A stretch of DNA of 64,000 nt from Bacteroidales bacterium UBA6377 (GCA_002438805.1 DJQV01000023.1:97801-161800), one strand, 5' to 3'; shown: positions 1 through 10,900, counted from the first letter of the stretch. Numbers and translations: made by a program. The notes: generated by a model from the letters alone, not told the origin.

Positions 1-90
1 CAGGGACGCAACATAATGGACGGCAGCGAATTCCATCCCGAGAACTGCCAGGTGCCAGCCAAATCAAGCTTAATCATTGAATTCAAATGA
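1..90 (+). CDS. C-terminal end of a probable GH13-type starch enzyme (5' cut by window)
   Basis: An open frame runs in from the left edge and stops with TGA at 88-90, giving 29 residues. The tail, with VPAKSS followed by a hydrophobic LIIEF strand, resembles the last strand of the C-terminal beta-sandwich of alpha-amylase-family (GH13) enzymes. The match is short and not decisive. The stop overlaps the next start as ATGA (87-90), which implies translational coupling with the GH97 gene. That starch-related neighbour is the other reason for the guess. Any other protein ending in a beta-sandwich remains possible. Confidence 0.45.
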   Translation, partial: QGRNIMDGSEFHPENCQVPAKSSLIIEFK

Positions 91-2267
91 ACAGACTGAA
101 ATACCTCTTCGCGGCAGCCTGCCTCGCCGGCGCCTGCTCCGCACCTGTAAGCAAATTCGCCGAGAGTGAAGCTCTGGACTCACCGGACGGCACCCTCCAC
201 TTGTCGTTCTCCATTGAAGACGGCATCCCGATGTACTCCCTGCAGAAGAACGGCAAGGATGTAGTGCTCCCGAGCCGTCTGGGCTTCGAGATGCGCGGCA
301 CGGTGAAATCCGAGAAGATAGACATCACGGGAGACGATATCAGCAAGACCGACGCCCTCCCGGGATACTTCATGGACAGGGACTTCGAGCTTGTATCCAG
401 CAGACGTGACAGTCTGGACGAGACCTGGGAGCCGGTATGGGGCGAGGAGTCAAGCATACGCAACCACTACAACGAACTCCTTGTCAGTCTGCGTCAGAAA
501 GAAAGCGGACGCAGGATGGATGTGCGCTTCCGCCTCTTCGATGACGGACTCGGATTCAGATACGAGTTCCCCAACGGGCAACCCATGGTATATTTCGTCA
601 TCAAGGAAGAACTCACCGAGTTCGCCATGGCCGGTGACCACATGAGCTGGTGGATTCCTGGAGACTATGACACCCAGGAATACGAGTACGGCGAGTGCCG
701 CCTGTCCGAGATCAGCTCCCGTTTCAAAGAGCAGGTGTGCGGCAACAGCTCACAGACCCTCTTCAGCACCTCAGGAGTGCAGACCTCCCTGCAGATGAAG
801 ACCGATGACGGACTTTACATCAACATCCACGAGGCGGCCCTAGTAGACTACCCGTGCATGCATCTGCTCGTGGACGGCAGGACGCACAGGCTCCGCTCAT
901 TCCTCACCCCGGACGCACAAGGATGGAAAGGCTACATGCAGACCCCGTGCACAACCCCGTGGAGGACGGTCCAGGTGGCCGAATCAGCCGAGAAGCAGCT
1001 TGCCAGCCGCCTCGTGCTCAATCTCAACGAACCATGCGCCTACGAGGACGTCAGCTGGATAAAACCGGTCAAATACATGGGCGTATGGTGGGAGATGATA
1101 GCCGGCAAGGGCAGCTGGTCCTACACCGACGTCCCTTCCGTCAAACTTGACAGTTTCGACTATAACTCCGCCAAACCGAACGGACGCCACAGCGCCAACA
1201 ACACCAATGTCCGCCGCTACATCGACTTCGCGGCGGAAAACGGCTTCGACGCTCTCCTCGTGGAAGGCTGGAACATCGGCTGGGAGGACTGGGCCAACTG
1301 CAGCAAAGACTACGTCTTCGACTTCGTCACCCCATACCCGGACTTCGACATCAAGGCGCTCAACGAATACGCCCGCAGCAAAGGCATAAGGCTCATGATG
1401 CACCACGAGACATCAAGTTCAGTGCGCAACTACGAGCGCCACCTCGAAGCTGCCTACAACCTGATGGACAAGTACGGCTACAACGCCGTAAAATCGGGAT
1501 ACGTGGGCGACATCCTCCCGCGCGGCGAGCACCACTACGGCCAGTGGATGGTGAACCACTACCTCTATGCCGTCACCGAGGCCGCAAAGCACCATATCAT
1601 GGTCAATGCACACGAGGCCGTACGCCCTACAGGCCTCTGCCGGACATACCCCAACCTCATAGGCAACGAATCCGCCCGCGGCACGGAATACCAGGCCTTC
1701 GGAGGCACCACTCCAAAGCATGTGACCATACTGCCGTTCACACGCCTCAACGGCGGCCCTATGGACTTCACCCCGGGCATCTTCGAGCAGAATCTCAAGG
1801 AATGGTGCGGCAACGACTCCCACGTCAACGCCACCATCGCCAACCAGCTCGGCCTCTACCTCACCATGTACTCCCCTCTTCAGATGGCAGCCGACACCCC
1901 AGAGCACTACTCCCGCTTCATGGACGCCTTCCAGTTCATCAAGGACGTGGCGGTGGACTGGAGCGAGAGCCGCTACCTCTTCGCCGAGCCGGGAGACTAT
2001 GTCATCGTGGCCAGGAAAGCCAAGAAAGACGGGCAGTGGTTCTGCGGCGGAGTCACGGACGAGCAGGCGCGTGAGTTCGACATCCCTCTCGGATTCCTCG
2101 GAGAGGGCCGTTTTGAAGCCACTGTATACGCCGATGCCGACGACGCTCACTACCTTACCAACCCGCAGGCCTATGTCATAAGCAGGAAACAGGTCGAAGC
2201 CTCTGACTATCTCCATGTCAAGATGGCCCCGGGCGGCGGGTTTGGAATATCTTTCAGAAAACTATAA
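87..2267 (+). CDS. susB: GH97 alpha-glucosidase, SusB-type, inverting
   Basis: This 726-residue enzyme probably cleaves alpha-glucosidic bonds of maltodextrins in the periplasm, releasing glucose. An N-terminal hydrophobic segment (about 5-16) is followed by GACS, a weak lipobox, so it is secreted or lipid-anchored. A beta-sandwich domain (about 25-270) precedes the barrel domain. Three acidic residues align with the catalytic glutamates known from SusB of Bacteroides thetaiotaomicron with a constant offset of two: E441 in HHET, E510 in AHE and E534 in RGTEY. Having glutamates at these places, not the aspartate of the retaining branch, predicts an inverting mechanism. Length matches SusB (about 738). 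The start is fixed by the ATGA overlap with the preceding gene. malQ follows 22 bases downstream, so the two probably share a message. Confidence 0.93.
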   Translation: MNRLKYLFAAACLAGACSAPVSKFAESEALDSPDGTLHLSFSIEDGIPMYSLQKNGKDVVLPSRLGFEMRGTVKSEKIDITGDDISKTDALPGYFMDRDFELVSSRRDSLDETWEPVWGEESSIRNHYNELLVSLRQKESGRRMDVRFRLFDDGLGFRYEFPNGQPMVYFVIKEELTEFAMAGDHMSWWIPGDYDTQEYEYGECRLSEISSRFKEQVCGNSSQTLFSTSGVQTSLQMKTDDGLYINIHEAALVDYPCMHLLVDGRTHRLRSFLTPDAQGWKGYMQTPCTTPWRTVQVAESAEKQLASRLVLNLNEPCAYEDVSWIKPVKYMGVWWEMIAGKGSWSYTDVPSVKLDSFDYNSAKPNGRHSANNTNVRRYIDFAAENGFDALLVEGWNIGWEDWANCSKDYVFDFVTPYPDFDIKALNEYARSKGIRLMMHHETSSSVRNYERHLEAAYNLMDKYGYNAVKSGYVGDILPRGEHHYGQWMVNHYLYAVTEAAKHHIMVNAHEAVRPTGLCRTYPNLIGNESARGTEYQAFGGTTPKHVTILPFTRLNGGPMDFTPGIFEQNLKEWCGNDSHVNATIANQLGLYLTMYSPLQMAADTPEHYSRFMDAFQFIKDVAVDWSESRYLFAEPGDYVIVARKAKKDGQWFCGGVTDEQAREFDIPLGFLGEGRFEATVYADADDAHYLTNPQAYVISRKQVEASDYLHVKMAPGGGFGISFRKL

Positions 2268-2289
2268 ATTTGAACCTATTTTAGAGTTT

Positions 2290-4158
2290 ATGCAGGTCAC
2301 TTTCAAAATCAAATACTGGACAGAGTGGGGAGACAGCCTCACCCTCATCCTCGGAGAGGAAAAATATCCCATGGAATGGAGCGACGGCGCCATCTGGCAT
2401 GTCACCGTCAAGCATTGCACAGCCGCCATGCTCAAGGACTACAGTTATGTCGTCATGCGCTCCGGGCTCATCTGGCGCACGGAATGGAAACACCACAGCG
2501 CCAAACTCGCCAAGGAAATAGATGACAACTGGATCGACTGCCCGATTCCGGGATGTCCTTTCCCGAGGGAACATCAGGCCGGCATGTTCGACCGTCCCGG
2601 ATTCCGCGGCGCCGGCACCGCCATACCGGTGTTCTCCCTGCGAAGCGAAGACGATTTCGGCATCGGCGAATTCCGCGACCTGCATAAACTCATAGACTGG
2701 GCCGCATCCACCGGACAGTGCATCCTACAACTCCTGCCGGTCAACGACACCACCCGCAAGGGCGGCTGGGAGGACTCCTACCCCTACAGTCCGGTGTCGT
2801 CATTTGCCCTGAACCCGATGTACATGCACCTGCAGAGCCTCGGAATCAAGGAGAACGCCGAATTCAAGAGACAGCAGGCAGCGCTGAACGCCCTGCCGGA
2901 AATCGATTATCCGAGGGTCTTCGAATCCAAGATGAAACACATCCGCAAAGCTTTCGAGGCCCGAGGAGAGAAAGACATGCAGACCCCTTCCTTCATGGCT
3001 TTCGTAAAGGAAAACGAATCATGGCTGCCGGAATATGCGAAGTTCTGCGCCAAGAGGGATTCCCTTGAAGAAGAATACTACTGCTGGATGCAGTGGCATC
3101 TTGACAAGCAGTTCCACGCCGAGGCGAAATATGCGCGCAGCAAGGGCATCGCCCTCAAGGGAGACCTCCCTATCGGAGTCAGCGCCGACAGCGCCGAGGC
3201 ATACTGGCATCCTGAACTCTTCAACCTTGACTCCACGGCCGGAGCACCGCCCGACTATTTCAGCCGCGACGGGCAGAACTGGGGTTTCCCGACATACAAC
3301 TGGGACGAAATGGCAAAGGACGACTATGCCTGGTGGAAATCCCGCCTGCGCAAGATGGCAAGGTATTTCGATGCTTTCCGCATAGACCACATTCTCGGGT
3401 TCTTCAGGATATGGGAAATACCGGCAGACAAGAAAAGCGGCCTCTACGGGCACTTCAATCCGGCCCTACCCTACTCTCTTGAAGAGATCCACGCCATGCA
3501 CCTCCCTGTCGAGGGCCTCTTCCACGAAGATCCGCGCAATCCGGGGAAGTACCAGCCGCTCATCAATCCGGCCTCACAAGGACTGCCGCAGTGGCAGCAG
3601 GAGAAGTTCGGTGCCCTGTACAACGACTTCTTCTTCCACCGCAACGACGACTTCTGGCGCCGCAACGCAGAGAAGAAACTGCCGGAGCTGCTCGGCGCTA
3701 CAGGCATGCTAGCCTGCGGGGAGGATCTCGGCATGGTACCGTCCTGCGTACCGGGAGTCATGGCTCACGAAAGGATTCTGTCCCTGAAGATGCGCGGCAT
3801 GGAAAACGAAGGCGAGTGGGGACATCTGAGCGTCTGCGCCACCTCCAGCCACGACATGCCGACCCTGCGCATGCAGTGCAGCACCGATCCGCAACCATGG
3901 GAAGTGCGCAACATGCTGTGGGAATTTCTCAACTCCCCGTCCATGCTGGCCATCTTCCCACTTCAGGACTGGCTCGCGCTTGACGGGAGGCTCCGCCGTC
4001 CGGACCGCAATGAGGAGAGGATCAACGAACCGGCAGACCCGCACCACCACTGGCGCTTCCGCCTGCATCTGGACATCGGCACTCTTCTCCGCGACGCCTC
4101 CTCGCTCAACGTCACCATCTGCGGCCTTATCAAAGACAGCAACCGGTATATCGGCTAA
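2290..4158 (+). CDS. malQ: 4-alpha-glucanotransferase (amylomaltase, GH77) with one N-terminal starch-binding domain
   Basis: The enzyme transfers alpha-1,4-glucan segments between maltodextrins in the cytoplasm, freeing glucose. The first 95 or so residues look like a CBM20 starch-binding domain (aromatic-rich, starting MQVTFKIKYWTEWG). The GH77 barrel begins around IPVFSLRS. Catalytic residues visible are the nucleophile D366 in RIDH, the acid/base E478 in GEDLG and D522 in SHDMP. I chose the ATG at 2290, 22 bases after the GH97 stop; an upstream in-frame ATG at 2215 lies inside the GH97 gene and would add unrelated residues. At 622 residues it is shorter than the roughly 890-residue double-CBM20 form common in Bacteroides. 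Its TAA interlocks with the dnaE stop on the other strand. Confidence 0.93.
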   Translation: MQVTFKIKYWTEWGDSLTLILGEEKYPMEWSDGAIWHVTVKHCTAAMLKDYSYVVMRSGLIWRTEWKHHSAKLAKEIDDNWIDCPIPGCPFPREHQAGMFDRPGFRGAGTAIPVFSLRSEDDFGIGEFRDLHKLIDWAASTGQCILQLLPVNDTTRKGGWEDSYPYSPVSSFALNPMYMHLQSLGIKENAEFKRQQAALNALPEIDYPRVFESKMKHIRKAFEARGEKDMQTPSFMAFVKENESWLPEYAKFCAKRDSLEEEYYCWMQWHLDKQFHAEAKYARSKGIALKGDLPIGVSADSAEAYWHPELFNLDSTAGAPPDYFSRDGQNWGFPTYNWDEMAKDDYAWWKSRLRKMARYFDAFRIDHILGFFRIWEIPADKKSGLYGHFNPALPYSLEEIHAMHLPVEGLFHEDPRNPGKYQPLINPASQGLPQWQQEKFGALYNDFFFHRNDDFWRRNAEKKLPELLGATGMLACGEDLGMVPSCVPGVMAHERILSLKMRGMENEGEWGHLSVCATSSHDMPTLRMQCSTDPQPWEVRNMLWEFLNSPSMLAIFPLQDWLALDGRLRRPDRNEERINEPADPHHHWRFRLHLDIGTLLRDASSLNVTICGLIKDSNRYIG

Positions 4159-7100
4159 GACTGTCTCCTATTGAAGCTGTAGTTTATCTGCAGCCGGTTC
4201 ACCGCATCGATTAGAGGCTGGCCGACGCTGACGGAGAACTTCTTGGAGCGGAAGTCAATCTTGTATCCGCTTGTGTTGTCCGTGAGATTGATCGTGAGAG
4301 GAATCTTGCCTTTGGATTCTTTCAGCAGCTTGACAAGCTGCTTGCGGAAGTCCTGACTGAGACGGGATGAATCAATATGCAGGACGAACTCTGAGACCAT
4401 GTCCTCGCTGACATTGCCAAGAAGCGTCACGTTCTTGAATTTGAACGTATATGGTGAAGACTTGCCGGCAGCACGCTCCTCGGGCTTGATGAAATACCTC
4501 TCTTCCACGGAACCTTCTATGAAGAGCTGGGTATGCGGCTGCATGAACGGCATGAACGCCTGATAGTCCTTGCCGAAAAGGGCGAACTCATAATTGCCGT
4601 CGAAGTCCTCAAGAGTCACCTTCGCCCCCGGTGATCCGCTCTTGGTGGTGATGGTCTTCATGTCTGTCACTATCCCGGCTATACAGACCCGTCTTGTCGT
4701 GTGCTGAGACTCACATTCATCTATCACAGAATCGAGTTGCGAGAGCTGACAAGTGGCAAAATTCTCTATCTCGAAGCGATACCGGTCCAGAGGGTGCGCT
4801 GAAAGGTACATTCCCACAAACTCCTTCTCTTTCTGGAGCACTGCGAGGACGTCCTCCTCCCCCACGGACATGGGAGCTTCAGGACGTACGGGTTTGAGTT
4901 CTTCCACATCCCCGAACAGGGACGAGGCGCTGTCCAGTTCATCATCCCGGTAGAGGGCGGCATAGTGCATGAGTTCGTCAATAAACTGCTCCCCGCTCTT
5001 GCCGGTCTGGAAATATTGGGATCTTTTCAGACCGAATGAATCAAGTGCCCCGGCATATACAAGGGTCTCAAGCGAGCGTCTGTTGAGCACGGCTGACATC
5101 CTCTCCACAAAGTCGTAGAGGTCGGCAAACAGCCCGTTTGCTTCCCGCTCGTTTATTATGACTTCGACCACGTTGTCCCCGAACCCCTTGAGGCCGCTCA
5201 GGCCGAAACGGACATCACCCTGCTTATTTACGGAAAACTGTGCCTCGGACTCGTTGACATCAGGGCTGAGCACCTTGATCCCGCTCTTGCGGCAGTCGGC
5301 CATGATCTCCTTCATCTCCTCCATATTGGCCGTGTTCTGGGTGAGGTTGGAGGCCTGGAATTCAGATGGGTAGTGAGCCTTGAGCCATGCGGTCTGATAG
5401 CTTACCCATGCGTAGCAGGTGGCGTGCGACTTGTTGAACGCGTATTTGGCGAAAGCCTCCCAGTCCTTCCAGATTTTCTCCAGGGTCTGTTGCGGATAGC
5501 CTTTGGCAAGTGCTCCATCCATGAATGATGCCTTGAGTGAATCGAGCACGTCCTTTTTCTTTTTTCCCATCGCCTTGCGGAGCTTATCCGCCTTGCCCTT
5601 GGAGAAGCCTGCGAGCTTCTGCGACAGGCGCATCACCTGCTCCTGGTAGACCGTGACACCGTAGGTCTCTTTGAGGTATTCCTCCATGTCGGGGAGATCG
5701 TATGTGATCTTGGACGGGTCGTTCTTGCCGGCAACAAAGTTGGGGATATAGTCCATAGGGCCCGGGCGGTAGAGGGCGTTCATGGCGATGAGATCCTCGA
5801 ATCGCTCCGGATGCAGCTTGATGAGCCACTCCTTCATGCCCCCGGATTCGAACTGGAAAATGCTCTTGGTGTCACCACGCGAGTATAGGTCAAATACGGC
5901 CGGATCATCTATCGGTATCTTCTCTATGTCTATCTCGTCTCCGAACCTCTTCTTGACAAGAGCGATGCAGCGGTCTATGATGGAGAGGGTCTTCAGGCCG
6001 AGAAAGTCCATCTTGAGCATGCCCACATCCTCTATCTTCGTGCCCTCATACTGGCTCACCCACACTTCCTGCCCGTTGGCCTTGTCGGTACCCAGAGAGA
6101 TCGGGATGTAATCGGTGAGGTTGCCGCGGCCGATGATCATCGCGCAGGCGTGGATACCTGTCTGGCGGATGCACCCCTCCAACTGGAGGGCATAGTTGAG
6201 CACCTCCTTGACCAGAGGATCCCCGTTCTCGTACTCGTTCTTGAGTTCTTTTATGTACTTTACGCTGTTGGCCAGCGTAGGCTTGTACTCCTTGTCCTCC
6301 CCGTTTTCCTTGACCACTATCGGCTTGTCGGGGATCATCTTCGTGAGGCGGTTGGACTCCGGAAGCGGCAGGTTGGATATGCGGGCCACATCCTTGACCG
6401 CAAGTTTGGCGGCCAGGGTGCCGAATGTGATGACACGGGATATATGGTCGGCGCCGTAGTGCTCCTGCACATACTGGATCACACGGTAGCGCCCGGCATC
6501 ATCGAAGTCCACATCGATATCCGGCATGGAGATTCGCTCCGGATTGAGGAAACGCTCAAAGAGGAGATCGTAGCGGATGGGGTCGAGGTTGGTGATATGG
6601 AGGCAATATGCAACGCAGGAGCCGGCGGCGGAGCCACGTCCCGGTCCCACGGACACGCCGTTGCGCCGTCCCCAGTTGATGAAGTCCTGAACTATGAGGA
6701 AATAGTCCGGAAAACCCATATAGGAGATGGTCATCAGCTCGAAGTGGATGCGGTCGCTCTGCTCCTTGGTGAGGGTCTCCCCGTAGCGCTCCCGCGCGCC
6801 CTCGTACGTCAGATGGCACAGAAAGGCCACAGAACGGCAGAATTCGTCGCCTCTGTAGCTGCGGCTGAGCTCACGTCCATCTTGGTCCTTAACAACCTCG
6901 TATTTGCCGTTTTCTATAATGTCGGCGTACTTGTCGAAATAGAAGTCGATTTTGTCAAGGAAGCTCTGTTCTATCTGGAACTTCGGCAGCACATGTCCGC
7001 GGTCTATGGCATAGTTCTCCACCTTGTCCAGGATCTCCATGGTGTTGGCCAACGCCTCCGGATGGTCCGGGAAAAGCGCGGACATCTCCTCCTCGCTCTT

Positions 7101-7862
7101 GAGGTATTCCTGCTGCGTGTAACGCAGTCTCTTGGGGTCATCTATTGAAGCATTGGTGGTAAGGCATATCAGCCTGTCATGTGCCGGGCCGTCTTCCTTG
7201 CGCACAAAGTGCACGTCATTTGTGGCCACGACCTTGACTCCATGCTTCTCCGCAAGGGCAAAGATCTGCGTGCAATACTCCTTCTGACGCTCATAAAGGT
7301 CAAGCGACATCCCGGGCACCTCGGTCTTGTGAAGCATCACCTCAAGATAATAGTCATCCCCGAATACCCTCTTGTGCCACTCGATGGCCTTATCCACGCC
7401 TTCAGAGTCGCCGGCCAGTATCCCGCGGGGTATCTCCCCCGCCATGCAGGCTGAGCAGCATATCAGCCCTTCGTGGTATTTCTCCACCACTTCATGGCTC
7501 ACCCGGGGCTTGTTGTAGTACATGCCTTCGATGTGCCCGGTGGAGACTATCTTCATCAGGTTACGGTAGCCTTCGTAGTTCTTGGCCAGAAGGATGAGGT
7601 GATAGTACTTGCGATGCTCGTTGTCCTTGAGGTGGTGATCGTAGTGCTGCGTCACATAGATCTCGCAGCCTATGACCGGCTTTACGGAGGGGAACTTCGC
7701 CGCCACGTCTTTGAAATCCTTGACACCGTACATGTTGCCATGGTCGGTGATGGCAAGGCCGGGCATTCCAAGCTCCTCGGCACGGGTGAACAGTTTCTTT
7801 ATATCACTCATCCCGTCAAGGATGGAGTATTGCGTATGAACATGCAGGTGTACGAAAGACAT
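4155..7862 (-). CDS. dnaE: DNA polymerase III alpha subunit
   Basis: The replicative polymerase, 1235 residues. A PHP domain opens the protein with HLHVH at residues 5-9. Later PHP metal-ligand motifs (TDHGN, a CE pair, HLIL, CSACMAGE, NDVH) also look intact, unlike the degenerate PHP of E. coli DnaE. The polymerase core carries GPGRGSAAGS and the catalytic aspartates D450 and D452 in PDIDVDF. An HhH region and an OB-fold near the C-terminus (TRRVCIAGIV) complete the family order. The start must be at 7862 because PHP motifs begin at once. A TATATTTG promoter element lies only four bases upstream, so the message may be leaderless. The stop overlaps that of malQ. Confidence 0.97.
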   Translation of the reverse strand: MSFVHLHVHTQYSILDGMSDIKKLFTRAEELGMPGLAITDHGNMYGVKDFKDVAAKFPSVKPVIGCEIYVTQHYDHHLKDNEHRKYYHLILLAKNYEGYRNLMKIVSTGHIEGMYYNKPRVSHEVVEKYHEGLICCSACMAGEIPRGILAGDSEGVDKAIEWHKRVFGDDYYLEVMLHKTEVPGMSLDLYERQKEYCTQIFALAEKHGVKVVATNDVHFVRKEDGPAHDRLICLTTNASIDDPKRLRYTQQEYLKSEEEMSALFPDHPEALANTMEILDKVENYAIDRGHVLPKFQIEQSFLDKIDFYFDKYADIIENGKYEVVKDQDGRELSRSYRGDEFCRSVAFLCHLTYEGARERYGETLTKEQSDRIHFELMTISYMGFPDYFLIVQDFINWGRRNGVSVGPGRGSAAGSCVAYCLHITNLDPIRYDLLFERFLNPERISMPDIDVDFDDAGRYRVIQYVQEHYGADHISRVITFGTLAAKLAVKDVARISNLPLPESNRLTKMIPDKPIVVKENGEDKEYKPTLANSVKYIKELKNEYENGDPLVKEVLNYALQLEGCIRQTGIHACAMIIGRGNLTDYIPISLGTDKANGQEVWVSQYEGTKIEDVGMLKMDFLGLKTLSIIDRCIALVKKRFGDEIDIEKIPIDDPAVFDLYSRGDTKSIFQFESGGMKEWLIKLHPERFEDLIAMNALYRPGPMDYIPNFVAGKNDPSKITYDLPDMEEYLKETYGVTVYQEQVMRLSQKLAGFSKGKADKLRKAMGKKKKDVLDSLKASFMDGALAKGYPQQTLEKIWKDWEAFAKYAFNKSHATCYAWVSYQTAWLKAHYPSEFQASNLTQNTANMEEMKEIMADCRKSGIKVLSPDVNESEAQFSVNKQGDVRFGLSGLKGFGDNVVEVIINEREANGLFADLYDFVERMSAVLNRRSLETLVYAGALDSFGLKRSQYFQTGKSGEQFIDELMHYAALYRDDELDSASSLFGDVEELKPVRPEAPMSVGEEDVLAVLQKEKEFVGMYLSAHPLDRYRFEIENFATCQLSQLDSVIDECESQHTTRRVCIAGIVTDMKTITTKSGSPGAKVTLEDFDGNYEFALFGKDYQAFMPFMQPHTQLFIEGSVEERYFIKPEERAAGKSSPYTFKFKNVTLLGNVSEDMVSEFVLHIDSSRLSQDFRKQLVKLLKESKGKIPLTINLTDNTSGYKIDFRSKKFSVSVGQPLIDAVNRLQINYSFNRRQS

Positions 7863-7866
7863 GCCG

Positions 7867-7874
7867 CAAATATA
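7867..7874 (-). promoter_or_regulatory. -7 promoter element of dnaE (TATATTTG)
   Basis: On the minus strand TATATTTG fits the Bacteroidota -7 consensus TAnnTTTG. Only four bases separate it from the dnaE ATG, so transcription should begin at or next to the start codon. No TTTG is seen at the usual -33 distance. Confidence 0.6.
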
Positions 7875-7877
7875 CGC

Positions 7878-7907
7878 AAAACGTCCGACCTTTGAAGAGG
7901 CCGGACG
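7878..7907 (-). terminator. Rho-independent terminator after secDF
   Basis: Read on the minus strand, a 10-bp stem (CGTCCGGCCT with AGGTCGGACG, one G-U pair) and a six-base loop are followed by TTTT. It sits between the secDF stop and the dnaE promoter, so it should separate the two transcripts. Confidence 0.75.
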
Positions 7908-7927
7908 CTTTTGATATTCAGAAAAAA

Positions 7928-10900
7928 TTACTTCTTCGCACTCTTGAGGGCTGCCTTCTTGCGGGCGCTCATCGTGGCGTCGTACATGATAGGAGTACCG
8001 ATCATGATTGAGGCGTAAGTACCGATGCAGATACCGAGGCAGAGGGCCACTGACAGACCTCTGATGGACTCTCCTCCGAAGATCGCGATGGCGAGCATAG
8101 GCAGGAGGGTTGACACTGAGGTGTTGACCGTACGGGTGAGGGTCGCGTTGAGTGACTTGTTCACAGTCTCCTTGAAGTCCTCATTCGGATGCAGGCCGAG
8201 GTTCTCACGGATACGGTCAAATATTACCACATTGTCGTTGATGGCGTATCCGATGATGGTCAGGATGGCCGCGATGAAGGTCTGGTCAACATCAAGGTTG
8301 AACGGCAGGATTCCGCTGAACAGGGAGAAGAAGCCGATGACTATGATAGAGGTGTGTGCAAGTGAAACGACACCACCAAGACCCCATGTCCAGCCCTTGA
8401 AGCGGATCGCGATATAACCGAATATCACTATGAGCGCAAGGATGATGGAGATGAGAGCGTTGCGCTTGATGTCGTTGGCGATGGAAGCGCCTACCTTGTC
8501 GGAAGATATGATACCGTTAGGGTTGTCAAGCGTCGAAGTGAACTCGGAGAGTGTCAAATCTCCTGAATAGAATCCCTTGAGTGACTCATAGAGCATACCT
8601 TCGATCTCGGTGTCCACAGCTGAAGACTCATCCTCGAACTTGTATGAAGTGGTTATCTTCATCTGGCTGTCACCACCGAACTGCTTGACCTCAACTGAAG
8701 CCCCGCTCACATTGTCATCCTTGGCGGCAGCGGCCTCGAATACCTTGTTGGTCGCCTGACGGACATCTTCAGCCGTCACAGGCTTGTCGAAACGTACCAC
8801 ATAAGTACGGCCACCGGTGAAGTCAACACCATAAGTGAAGCCTTTGAAGCACATGGAAGCGATGGCAATCACAATGAGTGCTCCAGAGATTGTGTAAGAC
8901 CACCTCTTGCCTGAAAGGAAATTGATTTTGGTGTTCTTGAGGAAGTTTCTGGTCAACTTCGTTTCGAAACTGATGCTCTTGCCTGCATTGATGCGGTCAT
9001 CGAAGATGAGGCGCGTGATGAAGATGGAGGTGAGCACGGATGTGATGATACCGATGATAAGGGTCGTCGCGAAGCCCTTGATAGGACCTGACCCGAAGAA
9101 GAAGAGCACGAGACCGGTGAGAAGGGTGGTCACCTGACCGTCGATAATGGCGGAGTAGGCGTTGGAATAACCGTCCTGGACGGCCTTACCGAGACCCTTG
9201 CCCGCCTTGAGTTCCTCCTTGATACGCTCATAGATGATCACGTTGGCATCCACCGCCATACCCATGGTCAGCACGAGACCTGCGATACCCGGCAGGGTGA
9301 GGACGGCTCCGAAAGCCGACAGGGTACCGAAGAGGAGCACGACGTTGGTAAGCAAAGCGACATCAGCCACGAGACCGGCACCCTTGTAGAAGAGCACCAT
9401 GTAAAGAAGAACGAGGCAGAACGCTATGACGAAGGAAATGAGACCCGCATGGATGGAAGCTGCACCGAGGGACGGTCCAACAACCTGCTCCTGCACGATG
9501 GTCGCCGGTGCCGGGAGCTTACCGGAGTTGAGCACGTTGGCAAGGTCGGTAGCCTCCTCGATGGTGAAGTGTCCGGTGATTGAAGATGAACCTCCGGTGA
9601 TCTCGGTCTGTACGGTAGGATAAGAATATACGGTGCCGTCGAGCACGATGGCCACCTGGCGTCCGATGTTCTCCTTGGTGAGACGGGCCCAGATGTTTGC
9701 ACCCTCGGCGTTCATAGTCATGGATACTCCAGGCTCGCCGCCGCGGCTGTTGTCATACTCCACGCGTGCGTTGGTCACCACTCCTCCGTCGAGAGGGGCC
9801 TTGCCGTCACGGGAAGAGGCCTTGATGGCCACGAGTTCGTAGATATTGCTGTTCTGAATATAAGAAGTAGGCTTCACAGACCACATCGGGCGGAACTCGG
9901 CCGGGAAGAGGGCGGCTACCTCCGGCATGCGGAGATACTGGTTGATGAGAGCCGTATCTGCTGCGGCAGCAAGGCCGATGCAGGCGTTGTCACGGAACTG
10001 TGACGGGGAAAGCACCGCAAAGAGAGGGTTGGCTTTCTTGTAGGCTTCGATGTCGGCATTGTCAGCCTCTCCGCCCTGGGCCTTGATCTCCTGGGCCACG
10101 AGGTCGTCTGACTCGGCACTCTCAGTAGCATCGTCAACCTCCTCTTCCTCCGTGGTGAGGGTCTGGGCGAGCACTGAATTGGCTTCCTCAAGATAAGGAG
10201 CTATCTCCTGGCTGGCGTACGTTGTCCAGAATTCGAGAGATGCTGTGCCCTGAAGAAGCTTGCGCACACGCTCAGGCTCCTTGACTCCAGGAAGTTCGAC
10301 GAGGATGCGTCCCGTGTTGCCGAGTCTCTGGATGGAAGGCTGGGTCACGCCGAAACGGTCGATACGGTTGCGCAGGACGTTGAACGAGTTGGCTACTGCG
10401 CTCTCGGACTCCTCGCGGATTACGCTGAGGACCTGCTCGTCCGTAGATTCAGGCTTGATACGGTCACGCATCTCATAGGTGCCGAAAATCTGCGAGAGCC
10501 TCTGTCCTCCGCCTACTTCTTTCCACGCCTCGGCGAAGAGAGAGATGAAGTCCATCTGGGAGTTGACGCTGCGCTCCTTGGCAAGAGCCACAGCCTTCTG
10601 GAACTCCGGAGAAGGGTTGTTGCCGGCGAGGGCCTTGACGAGGTCCTCAAGCTGCACCTGAAGCATCACGTTCATACCGCCCTTCAGGTCGAGGCCAAGG
10701 TTGATTTCCTGATTCTGTACACTCTTGAATGTGTAGCCGAAATAGATTTTCTCCGTGGAGATGGAGTCCGTGTAGCGGCGGGCCTCTATCTTCCTGATGG
10801 AGTCAAGGTAGTAGGCCTTGTCCACATCCGGAACTTCGGCGAATGCGGCTGACTTCTGCATCTCCGCCACAGCCTTGTCGGCAGCGGCGTCGGCCTTCTT

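Noticed and set aside
6150..7148. 332-residue open frame antisense to dnaE
   Set aside because: It lies wholly inside dnaE, has no recognisable domain and is explained by codon bias of the real gene.
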